In this document: positions 30,320 through 38,439 of the stretch, in pieces
Numbering within the stretch: position 1 is the stretch's first letter
How the letters are laid out: every line of letters begins with the position of its first letter
From: Pseudomonas arsenicoxydans
GTDB lineage: Bacteria > Pseudomonadota > Gammaproteobacteria > Pseudomonadales > Pseudomonadaceae
Length of the DNA: 64,000 nucleotides
NCBI RefSeq assembly: GCF_006438915.1
Contig: NZ_RCZE01000003.1
Span: 129,070-193,069 of the forward strand
Reading direction: 5' to 3'
Notes under the pieces: model-generated
The model's input: only the letters and a program-made list of their open reading frames with translations
Database searches by the model: none
Told to the model about the DNA's origin: nothing
Position numbers and translations under genes: made by a program

Positions 30320-30388
30320 AAAAAAAAATCCCAAGCAGCTGATGGAAGCTCGGGACTTAAAAATGCATAAACCGTGGTGGTGAACGCG
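30320..30388 (-). ncRNA. Candidate small RNA with own promoter and terminator
   Basis: On the minus strand a promoter reads TTGTTA (30422-30417), 17 bases, TATTAT (30399-30394). About 60 bases later a stem CCCGAGC/GCTTGGG (30354-30330) is followed by nine T residues (30329-30321), a textbook intrinsic terminator. The predicted transcript of about 68 bases has an unstructured 5' part and no credible open frame with a ribosome binding site. It does not match an sRNA I can name. A Hfq-dependent regulator is possible. Confidence 0.55.
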
Positions 30389-30393
30389 GGGCG

Positions 30394-30422
30394 ATAATAT
30401 CCCAGCAACTCACTTGTAACAA
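30394..30422 (-). promoter_or_regulatory. Sigma-70-type promoter of candidate sRNA
   Basis: -35 TTGTTA and -10 TATTAT with an exact 17-base spacer, pointing toward lower coordinates. The start would fall near 30387. Confidence 0.55.
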
Positions 30423-30665
30423 TATATTTTCGACCGCCGGCCGGTTTAAAAAAATCGTAACTCATTAAATATCCACACTTTTTTCATGGAGCATGGATAA
30501 GTCTCTGGCTGAGCCGAGCCATCGCGAACCCGACCAACGGACCTGAGAACAGCACCTGAAACATTACGTCACAGACCGTCTAGACTGCACAACACAAGAG
30601 CTGAAGACTTCTGAAAGCACTCGCTTTTGACAGCAAGCCCCCCCTTTCACCTGAGTACACAAGCC

Positions 30666-31418
30666 ATGTGTGAATCATGTGATTCAAAACCACTTGAAAA
30701 CGCGGGTGGTCGCCGTAAGTTCCTGAAGTTAGCCGGCCTCGGCGCCGGCGCCCTGCTATTGGCTGGCGCCCTGCCGAACCAACTCCTCATGGCCGTCGAG
30801 AAAACGGCGCCACCCCCAAAACCACAAAACTCAATCACCCCCGACGCGGCCCTCCAAAGGCTTATGGAAGGAAACGAGCGGTATGTTTCCGGCACCTCCA
30901 AAACTCATGACTTCAAGGCCGAACGAGAAGCCCTGGTCACAGGCCAGAACCCGTTCGTGTCGGTACTCAGTTGTTCTGACTCTCGTATCGCTCCCGAGTA
31001 CGCTTTCGACACCGCACGAGGAGATCTTTTCGCCATACGCGTTGCCGGCAACTTCGTCACCGATGAGGGTTTGGCTAGTCTTGAGTACGCGGTCGCGGTG
31101 CTCGGCTCACCCTTGATCCTCGTACTCGGGCATGAAGACTGCGGTGCGATTAACGCGGGTATAAAGGCGGTAAAGGATCACACCGTTTTCCCTGGTCACA
31201 TCCCGAAACTGACGGAGGCGCTCAAGGGCTCTATCGAGACGGTACTCAAGGAACCTGGAAGTCTCCCAGCCAACGCGGTAACGCAGAATGTCAAAGACTC
31301 GGTCAAGAAACTAAAAAATGCTTCTCCCCTACTGACGGACGCCCTAAGTAAAGGCACATTGAAAGTAGTGGGTGGCATCTATCGCCTCGCGAGCGGAAAA
31401 GTAGACCTGATCGCCTGA
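30666..31418 (+). CDS. Tat-exported beta-class carbonic anhydrase
   Basis: 250 residues from the ATG at 30666. Twin-arginine motif GGRRKFLKLAG (R16-R17) before a hydrophobic stretch, so it is folded before export to the periplasm. Zinc ligands are C103, D105, H156 and C159 with the partner R107 (SCSDSR ... GHEDCGA). It interconverts CO2 and bicarbonate. A Cys-rich extreme N-terminus (CESCDS) precedes the signal. Convergent with a small gene across a hairpin. Confidence 0.93.
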   Translation: MCESCDSKPLENAGGRRKFLKLAGLGAGALLLAGALPNQLLMAVEKTAPPPKPQNSITPDAALQRLMEGNERYVSGTSKTHDFKAEREALVTGQNPFVSVLSCSDSRIAPEYAFDTARGDLFAIRVAGNFVTDEGLASLEYAVAVLGSPLILVLGHEDCGAINAGIKAVKDHTVFPGHIPKLTEALKGSIETVLKEPGSLPANAVTQNVKDSVKKLKNASPLLTDALSKGTLKVVGGIYRLASGKVDLIA

Positions 31419-31432
31419 GAGCCAGGCGTGAA

Positions 31433-31455
31433 AAGCCCAGCGCAACGGCTGGGCT
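31433..31455. terminator. Hairpin between convergent genes
   Basis: AGCCCAG and CTGGGCT form a 7-bp stem just after the carbonic anhydrase stop. Confidence 0.6.
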
Positions 31456-31459
31456 CTGG

Positions 31460-31654
31460 TTACCTTCTGTTTTCCATCATCTTGTCAGCGAGCGCCTTGG
31501 CTCTTTCGATCAACAGGTTCTGCCTGTCTTCGTGAGTAGCCCCACCCACGACCGGCGCCGTCAGGTTGCTCTCCGCAATCAATGCAGCGCAGAAAAACTG
31601 ATCCCAAACAGTTCTGGTCTCAGACGTCTGTTTGTTCGTTTGGTCGGCGATCAT
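31460..31654 (-). CDS. Small hypothetical soluble protein (64 aa)
   Basis: 64 residues from the ATG at 31654, which has AAAAGGAG nine bases upstream. Begins MIADQTNKQTSETRTVWDQF, ends with a basic helix (LIERAKALADKMMENRR). No known domain. Good translation signals make it a real gene. Confidence 0.72.
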   Translation of the reverse strand: MIADQTNKQTSETRTVWDQFFCAALIAESNLTAPVVGGATHEDRQNLLIERAKALADKMMENRR

Positions 31655-31716
31655 ATGCGGCTCCTTTTGATGAGGTAGCACCGCCAGTTTACGCCTCAAT
31701 TACTGCAAACCGCCCC

Positions 31717-32140
31717 TTACCTGGATCGAATCACGATCGTAGAAGCGAGCATGTCGCCCAGTCGTTTGCGCGAGCCAAAGAAAATGAAGATCCAGTCAAA
31801 AATACTCAGGAACGGTGTGGTGATATTGCGTACAAATGATTGATAAAGATTGCAGTCAAGGTAGCTGCCCTCATCTATCACGCACATGCCCAGCAATTTT
31901 TTACCAACACTTTGACCCTTGGGCATTGCATCGGAAAACAGGTAATAACCCGCACCCGCGCCCAGCGCCAGAATGGCGACCACGGTCGGTGGCAGACCTA
32001 TGAAGTCTGCCCATTCGACCGACAAACAAGAACAGAAAGAACGTGATAAGTGAGTCAATCATTTGCCCTCCCCATCGACGTCCCAGGCCCGCCAGATTTT
32101 TTGGCTTTTGATATTCGATTTGAGTGTTGCTGACTTCCAT
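31717..32140 (-). pseudogene. RDD-family membrane protein, frameshifted
   Basis: Two overlapping frames join into one RDD protein. The first (from the ATG at 32140) gives MEVSNTQIEYQKPKNLAGLG then WGGQMIDSLITFFLFLFVG, with the R and D of the first transmembrane segment. The second continues with EWADFIGLPPTVVAILALG, GQSVGKKLLGMCVID and GSRKRLGDMLAS, the standard RDD ending. The frame changes by one base near 32015-32025. Either the gene is inactivated or there is a sequencing error. Intact length would be about 140 residues with three membrane segments. Confidence 0.8.
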
Positions 32141-32247
32141 ATGTCATTCGCCTGTTGGTGTTTGGATACAGACGTATCGGCACCGGGTCCGCAAGATTTA
32201 ATTGAGTGTTTGGCAAGACGATAGCGTTCTGCCGAAAAACGAAACCA

Positions 32248-32523
32248 CTATTTTTTAAGTGTCTCGACTGGAACGGCGAGGCTAAATGAGGTCGACGAAG
32301 AAATAGACTCCGCCGCGGGTGCTGCAGGCTCGTTGGTCAAAGAAAGATAAGAGTCAAGCGTGCTCAAAAGACACAGGGTGAGCCATGCAAAGCCGATAAC
32401 ACGCGATAAAACCGAATGCCCTTTACGCAGAAGAAACCAGGCAAAAAGTATAGGGGAGATAATTATTCCGGCGAGGAGGAGGAAACCGACTTTGCGTTGG
32501 GCAGGTACGTTTACTTCATTCAT
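32248..32523 (-). CDS. Small inner-membrane protein (91 aa)
   Basis: 91 residues from the ATG at 32523. The frame is open further upstream, but that part is cysteine- and arginine-rich and does not look coding. Two membrane helices (VGFLLLAGIIISPILFAWFLL and VIGFAWLTLCLLSTLDSYL) with a basic turn between them (RKGHSVLSR), then an Ala/Ser-rich periplasmic tail ending ETLKK. The Shine-Dalgarno is weak. Function unknown. Confidence 0.6.
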   Translation of the reverse strand: MNEVNVPAQRKVGFLLLAGIIISPILFAWFLLRKGHSVLSRVIGFAWLTLCLLSTLDSYLSLTNEPAAPAAESISSSTSFSLAVPVETLKK

Positions 32524-32863
32524 AGAGCAATCCATGGCTAGGCAGGCCAGGCATTTTGAACGCAGAGACACTATTTTGCCACTATCCAATATTGCGCACT
32601 TCCACGCGCATGCCTGGCACGCGCGTTTAGCGCGATCCAGCCTTGGTCTCCGGCGTAGGTGATTCCGATAATTCGTTGAGCATGCGCTAGGGCAAGTTGG
32701 TGCGCGCTTCTGCATGGTCCACGTCGCTGGCACCGAACAGCCGCGGACTGGATCTGTTGCATCCATGAGGCCTGGCGCAGCTGGGTAATGGTCGCATCGT
32801 TCTGCGCTGGGTTGCCCGCCTCCGTGGCATCACCCTCGACTCAGGCGGATTCCAATCGACAAC
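32524..32863. other. Unassigned stretch with possible gene debris
   Basis: No frame with proper start signals. Short frames such as AHAQRIIGITYAGDQGW on the minus strand look like pieces of a lost gene but cannot be assigned. Confidence 0.3.
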
Positions 32864-32930
32864 AAAAAAGGGCTCGCCTTTCGGTTAGCCCTTCTAGACC
32901 GCCGGCAGAGCGGATTTTGCCTGGCAGGAG
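32864..32930 (-). repeat. Diverged copy of the tRNA-Val(GAC) downstream flank
   Basis: This stretch (A6, a GGGCT...AGCCC stem, then ACCGCCGGCAGAGCGGATTT and TGGCAGG) parallels 34034-34102 (A7, a GGGCCAACC stem, ACCGCCCAGCAGAGCGGATTT, TGGTAGG), which is the terminator and 3' edge of tRNA-Val. It suggests an old duplication of the tRNA locus. The stem still works as a minus-strand terminator for the small gene at 32936. Confidence 0.65.
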
Positions 32931-32935
32931 CACTT

Positions 32936-33076
32936 CTATCTCTTGTATCCCAAGAACTCTTGGTAGTCAGCGAAATCGTCATCCAGCTGTTCGGTTTTTT
33001 GGATAGGTGCAAAGGCAAGTGTTACCCCACCGAACACAATTATTAAAAAAACGTAGTAATACAGCCACCTATCCAT
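32936..33076 (-). CDS. Small membrane protein (46 aa)
   Basis: 46 residues from the ATG at 33076, with GGAGG seven bases upstream. MDRWLYYYVFLIIVFGGVTL is a membrane anchor; the rest is acidic and polar (KTEQLDDDFADYQEFLGYKR). An in-frame ATG five codons upstream overlaps the ribosome binding site and is less likely. It is followed 40 bases later by a hairpin with a T run, so it has all parts of a transcription unit. No family recognised. Confidence 0.65.
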   Translation of the reverse strand: MDRWLYYYVFLIIVFGGVTLAFAPIQKTEQLDDDFADYQEFLGYKR

Positions 33077-33275
33077 CACCAAAACCTCCATTTTTTGATT
33101 TATCGATACTACCTAAAAAATCATCGCAGATGAAGGCCAAATGATGGCCACCAAACCAAACATACACAATTATGTTTGTCCCTAGAAAGGTCTAGCCGCC
33201 CAAAAATCCAGGCCCCCTGCCATGCTCACCCAAGAAATATTGCAGTTACGCTGACCTCTAAACGGAGAATTCACA

Positions 33276-33486
33276 ATGCCAAACTCTGACCTGCTCCCTT
33301 CCCTGCTCTTCAAGATCAACGAAAATCAGCTCGCCCTGGAGGCGGCTATTATGGAGCTGACGCTATGGCGTCGAGCAGCGCGGTTCAGCAGAGGTCGCCG
33401 GTAACGTACGCGGCGCTCTGCAAACGATCGACAAAAACAAAGAGTTCCTCAAGATGACGCCTGCTGTGCTCATGACTCCAGAATGA
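33276..33486 (+). pseudogene. Small conserved Pseudomonas ORF broken by a one-base frameshift
   Basis: ATG at 33276 with CGGAGA upstream starts MPNSDLLPSLLFKINENQLA then LEAAIMELTLW; after that the natural continuation VEQRGSAEVAGNVRGALQTI then DKNKEFL is in the next frame. Skipping one C (in CTATGGCGTCGAG) restores a 69-residue protein resembling small soluble Pseudomonas proteins of the form ...MELSxWVEQRG.... In the present frame translation ends after the RGRR codons. Either a true inactivation or a sequence error. Confidence 0.7.
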
Positions 33487-33514
33487 TTTCATCCCTGAAT
33501 CGGATTGGATGGTG

Positions 33515-33616
33515 TTATCCCAACCCGAAGCAAAATAAAATTATGCTCATAACCGAGCCACAGGCAAAGATCACGACTCCAAACACGACGCTCAGAAACA
33601 GAGAATGTTTAAACAA
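33515..33616 (-). CDS. Possible tiny membrane protein (33 aa, TTG start)
   Basis: A TTG at 33616 with CGGAG nine bases upstream opens a 33-residue frame that is one hydrophobic helix (HSLFLSVVFGVVIFACGSVM) with a basic N-terminus and Gly-rich end. The length and start codon make this tentative. Confidence 0.3.
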   Translation of the reverse strand: MFKHSLFLSVVFGVVIFACGSVMSIILFCFGLG

Positions 33617-34033
33617 GGCTGGAATCTCCGGTGACCGTCATTCAACGATAGATTGAGTGTGAGCACCTGAGCAATATCCAAGCCAGTGGGCATGGCAAGG
33701 TCTAGGATCAACGATTCCATTGAAAAATTTCTTTCAGTCGCGATGAATTCCCCAACTATGGGGGTTAACTCATCCTACATTCTGGGCTGCTCCCCGAAGT
33801 ACAGGAGCATCTACCGCGCCACCCACACCGCTACATCTTGTCGACCAACAATCCCAAAACGCGTGCATACAGCACAGTTTGAAAACGGTTGCTCAATCGG
33901 GAGAAGCCAGATGGTGGAGATGGCGGGGATATTGAGGAAGGATTGCGCATAAGAAGCGGCTGATTGGGTCGCTCACATTGCACAGTGTGAATGGAGCCTA
34001 TGTTGTGTGAACGTTCTGCAAGAAATCCAGGAC
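33617..34033. other. Gap without a supported gene
   Basis: Frames on both strands are short with unlikely composition and no ribosome binding sites. No structure noted before the tRNA-Val terminator. Confidence 0.4.
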
Positions 34034-34068
34034 GAAAAAAAGGGCCAACCCGTGGGTTGACCCTTTTC
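34034..34068 (-). terminator. Terminator of tRNA-Val(GAC)
   Basis: On the minus strand AAGGGTCAACCC and GGGTTGGCCCTT form a stem followed by seven T residues, about 30 bases after the tRNA. Confidence 0.85.
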
Positions 34069-34095
34069 ACACCGCCCAGCAGAGCGGATTTTGTT

Positions 34096-34172
34096 TGGTA
34101 GGCGCGATTGGACTCGAACCAACGACCCCCACCATGTCAAGGTGGTGCTCTAACCAACTGAGCTACGTGCCT
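34096..34172 (-). tRNA. tRNA-Val (anticodon GAC)
   Basis: 77 bases with encoded CCA. Anticodon stem CACCA/TGGTG encloses CTTGACA (anticodon GAC); D-arm AGCTCAGTTGGTTAGAGC and T-loop TTCGAGTC are standard. Confidence 0.96.
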
Positions 34173-34355
34173 GCTGTGAGGCGGCATTCTACGGAATTCC
34201 GAAGGGGTGTCAACACCTTTTTTCGAGCTAACCCTATGAATATGCAAAATATTTAATTTTTCGGCGATGAAGAAGATTTTCCGGTCGCTGGCGGTCGATT
34301 TTTAACTCGGGTAGGATCAAGGCACTCGTAAAATATATTAAACAGAGGCAGCAGG

Positions 34356-35639
34356 ATGGCGAACACTCCCTACCCAGAGTCCTATTACGCCGCATCGGCC
34401 AATGCGGTTCCGCCGCGCCCGGCTTTGCAGGGTGATGTAGAGACTGACGTCTGCGTGATTGGCGCCGGCTACACCGGTTTGTCCTCTGCCCTGTTTCTGC
34501 TGGAGAACGGTTTCAAGGTAACGGTTCTTGAAGCGGCCAAGGTTGGTTTTGGCGCGTCGGGCCGTAACGGCGGTCAGATCGTCAACAGCTATAGTCGCGA
34601 TATCGATGTGATCGAGCGCAGCGTTGGCCCCAAGCAAGCTCAGTTGTTGGGGCAAATGGCGTTCGAGGGTGCGCGGATCATTCGTGAGCGTGTTGCCAAA
34701 TATAATATCCAGTGCGACTTGAAGGACGGCGGTGTGTTCGCGGCCATCACGGCCAAGCAGATGGGCCACCTGGAATCGCAGAAGCGCCTGTGGGAACGCT
34801 TCGGTCATACGCAGCTTGAATTGATGGATCAACGTCGTATCCGCGAAGTCGTGAATTGCGATCAGTACGTCGGCGGCATGCTCGACATGAGCGGCGGGCA
34901 CATTCATCCGCTCAACCTGGCGCTGGGCGAAGCCGCGGCCGTTGAGTCGTTGGGCGGCACTATCTATGAACAGTCGCCTGCGGTACGCATCGAGCGCGGC
35001 GCGAATCCGGTGGTGCATACGCCAGAGGGCAAGGTCAGGGCCAAGTTCATCATCGTGGCGGGCAATGCTTACCTCGGCAACCTGGTACCGGAGCTGGCGG
35101 CCAAGTCGATGCCTTGCGGGACGCAGGTCATCACTACCGAACCGCTGGGCGAGGAACTGGCGAATAACCTGCTGCCGCAGGATTACTGCGTCGAGGACTG
35201 CAATTACCTGCTCGACTATTACCGCCTGACGAGTGACAAGCGGCTGATCTTCGGCGGCGGTGTGGTGTATGGCGCGCGGGATCCGGCGAACATCGAGGCG
35301 ATCATTCGGCCGAAGATGCTCAAGGCGTTCCCGCAGCTTAAAAACGTGAAAATTGACTACGCCTGGACCGGCAATTTTCTGCTGACCCTGTCGCGTCTTC
35401 CGCAGGTCGGACGGATCGGTGACAACATTTACTATTCCCAAGGCTGCAGCGGCCATGGCGTGACGTACACGCACCTGGCGGGCAAAGTGCTGGCCGAGGC
35501 GCTGCGAGGTCAGGCGGAGCGTTTTGATGCGTTTGCTGATCTGCCGCACTACCCGTTCCCGGGCGGACAATTGCTGCGTACACCGTTTGCGGCGTTGGGC
35601 GCCTGGTACTACGGGCTGCGGGACAAATTCGGATACTGA
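34356..35639 (+). CDS. puuB: FAD-dependent gamma-glutamylputrescine oxidase-like enzyme
   Basis: 427 residues, DAO-type flavoprotein. The N-terminal dinucleotide motif is VIGAGYTGLSSALFL, followed by GFGASGRNGGQI; a C-terminal flavin contact is SQGCSGHGVTYTHLAGK. This pattern and length match PuuB/PauB enzymes that oxidise gamma-glutamylated putrescine and related polyamine derivatives. Pseudomonas carries several paralogues, so the exact substrate is uncertain. Single gene starting after an AT-rich gap; AGGCAGCAGG precedes the ATG. Confidence 0.85.
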   Translation: MANTPYPESYYAASANAVPPRPALQGDVETDVCVIGAGYTGLSSALFLLENGFKVTVLEAAKVGFGASGRNGGQIVNSYSRDIDVIERSVGPKQAQLLGQMAFEGARIIRERVAKYNIQCDLKDGGVFAAITAKQMGHLESQKRLWERFGHTQLELMDQRRIREVVNCDQYVGGMLDMSGGHIHPLNLALGEAAAVESLGGTIYEQSPAVRIERGANPVVHTPEGKVRAKFIIVAGNAYLGNLVPELAAKSMPCGTQVITTEPLGEELANNLLPQDYCVEDCNYLLDYYRLTSDKRLIFGGGVVYGARDPANIEAIIRPKMLKAFPQLKNVKIDYAWTGNFLLTLSRLPQVGRIGDNIYYSQGCSGHGVTYTHLAGKVLAEALRGQAERFDAFADLPHYPFPGGQLLRTPFAALGAWYYGLRDKFGY

Positions 35640-35641
35640 TA

Positions 35642-35679
35642 CAAAAAAGAGGCCGCTGAATGCGGCCCCTTTTTTGTAG
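35642..35679. terminator. Bidirectional terminator
   Basis: AAAAAAGAGGCCGC and GCGGCCCCTTTTTT form a stem flanked by A and T runs between convergent puuB and xdhC-like genes. Confidence 0.88.
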
Positions 35680-35688
35680 GAATGGTTT

Positions 35689-36660
35689 TTACAGCTTGTC
35701 CCGTGCGATGCCGCTGCGGATTCGCAAGATGTCAGCGAGTACCGCGAGGGCGATTTCAGCAGGTGTCTTGCTGCCCAGGTTCAAACCGATCGGCGCATGA
35801 ATCCGCGCCAGCTCGGCCTCCCCCAAGCCACCAATCCTGCGCAACCGTTCGAAGCGCTTTTGCGACGTCTGCATTGAACCCATCACACCGATGTAAAACG
35901 CCTCGGTGCGCACCGCTTCCATCATCGCCAGGTCATCGATGCGCGGATCGTGGGTCAACGCCACCACCGCCGTGTCGCTGTGGCAGCCGCCGTCAGCAAT
36001 GAACACTGAGGGCAACTGACGACGAATCTCGACGTTTTCCAGCACCACGCCTTCCAGCACCTCGTCGCGCGGATCGCAAAGAATCACTTCGAAACCCAAC
36101 CCGACGGCAAACTCTGCACAGGCCTGAGCAACCGAGGAATACCCAGCCAGCAACAAGCGCTGGGCCGCACCGATCCGCACGCGTACCCGATCGATCTCAC
36201 GCTCGATGCGTACACCCTGCTCGCGATCATCGAACAGGCTGCGCGCACCGCTGGCCAGATCGACTTCGCGGATCAGCCGACGCTGCCCCAACAGCGCCGA
36301 CTCCAGTTCTCGCAGATGCGCCTGAACCTCACAAACCGGCTCAAGCTTCTCCACCAGCACATCGAGCACACCGCCACAGGGCAAGCTCACGCGAGAGCGC
36401 GGCTCATCTCCCTCGCCATAACGAACAACACTGACCGCCTCAAGAAACGCCCCTTCGGCGACTCGCTCGAGAAAGTCTTCCTCGACACAGCCGCCCGACA
36501 GCGAACCGATCCATTGCCCGTCAGCGTTCACCGCCAGCAGCGAACCCGGCGCACGCGGCGCCGAGCCGTAGGTGGCGAGCACCGTGCATAGCCAGACGCG
36601 TTGGCCGGCCGACGACCATTGCAGCGCCCGACGCACAACTTGCAGATCGAGATGCTGCAT
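35689..36660 (-). CDS. XdhC-family molybdenum cofactor insertion protein
   Basis: 323 residues from the ATG at 36660, 1 base after the cytochrome stop. Two-part XdhC/CoxI structure: N-terminal part with GSAPRAPGSLLAV and GSLSGGCVEEDF (conserved Cys), and a C-terminal Rossmann domain ending GLNLGSKTPAEIALAVLADI. XdhC proteins bind Moco, promote its sulfuration and load it into xanthine-dehydrogenase-type enzymes. The operon position behind the Moco subunit gene identifies its client. Confidence 0.9.
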   Translation of the reverse strand: MQHLDLQVVRRALQWSSAGQRVWLCTVLATYGSAPRAPGSLLAVNADGQWIGSLSGGCVEEDFLERVAEGAFLEAVSVVRYGEGDEPRSRVSLPCGGVLDVLVEKLEPVCEVQAHLRELESALLGQRRLIREVDLASGARSLFDDREQGVRIEREIDRVRVRIGAAQRLLLAGYSSVAQACAEFAVGLGFEVILCDPRDEVLEGVVLENVEIRRQLPSVFIADGGCHSDTAVVALTHDPRIDDLAMMEAVRTEAFYIGVMGSMQTSQKRFERLRRIGGLGEAELARIHAPIGLNLGSKTPAEIALAVLADILRIRSGIARDKL

Positions 36661-36661
36661 G

Positions 36662-37897
36662 TCAGTGCGCCTTGTGCTCAAGCGGCGGCGCATCAGCTCG
36701 CAACTTCTGCACGTCGTTCACGGCCAGATCACCCGGCTGACCACCCCAGCCCTGACGCAGGTAGTTCAGCAGATCAGTCAGTTGCTCGTGACTGAGCTTC
36801 TCGGCGAACCCCGGCATCGGCTGCATGTGCTCGAACCCGGAAAACTTCTGCTCGCCGATGCCGTCGTCGATCACCCGCACCAGATTGCGTGGATCTTCCA
36901 GGCGCAGCGTGGTGTTGCCGCGCATGGCCACCGCGATGTGCGGCTTGCCTTCGCCACCGATCGCGTGGCAACCGGCGCAAACGTTCAAGTATTCCTGACG
37001 GCCGCGTTGGGCGCTGGCAGTGAGCTTGTCCAACGGCACGTCAGTCAGCACCTTGGCTTGCGGCGGTTGATCGCCGAGCAGGAAAGTCGCCATCGCCGCG
37101 AGGTCCGGATCGTTGAGGCCCTGGGTGCTGTTGTGGAACACCGGGAACATCTCGTTGAACATCGTGCCCTGGGCGCTCATGCCGTGCTTGAGGAACGAAC
37201 TCAGGTCTTGATGGCTCCAGCCGCGAGCCGCCAGGTCATTGGCCAACAGGCTCGGTGCCAGATAGCCATTGAGCAGGCCACCGGTCAGGCGCTTGTCCTG
37301 TTGCATCGCACCCGGCAAACCGCGCGGGGTGTGGCATTCGCCGCAGTGACCGAGCACGTCGACCATGTACTGGCCACGCTTGTAGGCATCGCTTTTACCC
37401 TCGGTGGACGAAAGCTTCACGTCCTTGCCGTAGAGCATGTTCCAGCCCATCAGGCCCAGGCGTACGTTGAACGGAAAGCTCAGGCTGGTCACCGGTGCTG
37501 CACGCTCAATCGGTTCGACGGTTTTCAGGTACGCGTGAATCGCGTCCGAGTCGTCGCGCGGAATAAGGTGATACGAGGTGTACGGCATCGCCGGGTACAG
37601 GTTGGCGCCATCACGGCGCTTGCCTTCGGTCAGCGCGGCGAAGAATTCGTCATCGTTGTAGAGGCCGATGCCGTGCTCTTTGCTCGGGGTGATGTTGGTG
37701 CCGTAGATCGTACCGAACGGCGAGACAATCGGCAGACCGCCCGCGTAGGGCGCGCCACCCGGCGCGGTGTGGCAGGCCATGCAGTCAGCAGCACGGGCGA
37801 GGTATTCGCCGCGCTTGATCTGATCTTCCGCGTGCGCCAGCAACACCGGCGCAGCCAGGCCGACCGCCAATGCCAGGCGGGAAAGTAGTTGCTTCAT
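36662..37897 (-). CDS. Triheme cytochrome c subunit of molybdenum hydroxylase
   Basis: 411 residues from the ATG at 37897. Signal peptide MKQLLSRLALAVGLAAPVLL cleaved near AHA. Three heme c sites: DCMACHTA (about 37-41), HCGECHTP (about 185) and VCAGCHAIG (about 320), as in AdhB-type membrane-associated cytochromes. It accepts electrons from the 2Fe-2S subunit and passes them to the respiratory chain in place of NAD. Starts 3 bases after the 2Fe-2S gene. Confidence 0.93.
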   Translation of the reverse strand: MKQLLSRLALAVGLAAPVLLAHAEDQIKRGEYLARAADCMACHTAPGGAPYAGGLPIVSPFGTIYGTNITPSKEHGIGLYNDDEFFAALTEGKRRDGANLYPAMPYTSYHLIPRDDSDAIHAYLKTVEPIERAAPVTSLSFPFNVRLGLMGWNMLYGKDVKLSSTEGKSDAYKRGQYMVDVLGHCGECHTPRGLPGAMQQDKRLTGGLLNGYLAPSLLANDLAARGWSHQDLSSFLKHGMSAQGTMFNEMFPVFHNSTQGLNDPDLAAMATFLLGDQPPQAKVLTDVPLDKLTASAQRGRQEYLNVCAGCHAIGGEGKPHIAVAMRGNTTLRLEDPRNLVRVIDDGIGEQKFSGFEHMQPMPGFAEKLSHEQLTDLLNYLRQGWGGQPGDLAVNDVQKLRADAPPLEHKAH

Positions 37898-37899
37898 GC

Positions 37900-38439
37900 T
37901 TAACCCTCCTTGACCAGGCCGAGATCGGTCAGCACGTTGCGCGTCGCACTGTAGTAACGCACGTAGCCTGTGCAGCGGCAGATGTGGTGACCGAGGCTGT
38001 CCTCGATGACTTTTTCCAACTGGCTTTTGACGATCGGCTGACGCTGCAGCTTCTCCACCAGCACCGTCGCGGCATTCACGAAACCCGGTGCGCAGTAGCT
38101 GCACTGGAACGCGAATTCGTCGACGAAACGCTGCTGGATCGGGTTCAGCTCAGTGACTTTGCCTTCCTCGTCGCGCTTGGCATGGCCTTCGATGGTCCGC
38201 ACTTTTTTGCCTTCAAAGTAATGCGCGCCGGTGATGCAGGTGCGCACTTCTTCGCTGGTGCCGTCCGGGTTGTCGACGATCACCACGCAGGCGTGGCAGA
38301 TGCCCTGGCCGCAGCCCAAACGGGAGCCGGTAAGGTTTTTGTATTCGTGCAGATAGTCGATCATCGGCAGGTCATCAGGGATGTCCACCGGGCCGACGGA
38401 TTGACCGTTGAGGGTCAGTTGAAGCGGACGGTTAGCCAT
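37900..38439 (-). CDS. 2Fe-2S subunit of molybdenum hydroxylase
   Basis: 179 residues. N-terminal plant-type ferredoxin cluster (GCGQGICHACVV plus a later Cys in VRTCITG) and C-terminal helical cluster (CSYCAPGF and CRCTGYV), the two-cluster layout of small subunits of isoquinoline/aldehyde oxidoreductases. No signal peptide, so it is presumably exported bound to the Tat-tagged large subunit. Overlaps the Moco subunit gene by 8 bases. Confidence 0.94.
   Translation of the reverse strand: MANRPLQLTLNGQSVGPVDIPDDLPMIDYLHEYKNLTGSRLGCGQGICHACVVIVDNPDGTSEEVRTCITGAHYFEGKKVRTIEGHAKRDEEGKVTELNPIQQRFVDEFAFQCSYCAPGFVNAATVLVEKLQRQPIVKSQLEKVIEDSLGHHICRCTGYVRYYSATRNVLTDLGLVKEG

Noticed and set aside
30232..30465. 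77-codon minus-strand frame beside DUF2214
   Set aside because: It covers the terminator stem and T run of the candidate sRNA and has no ribosome binding site; the noncoding reading is better.
33686..33952. 88-codon plus-strand frame near tRNA-Val
   Set aside because: No Shine-Dalgarno, basic and Cys/Ser-scattered composition, no motif.
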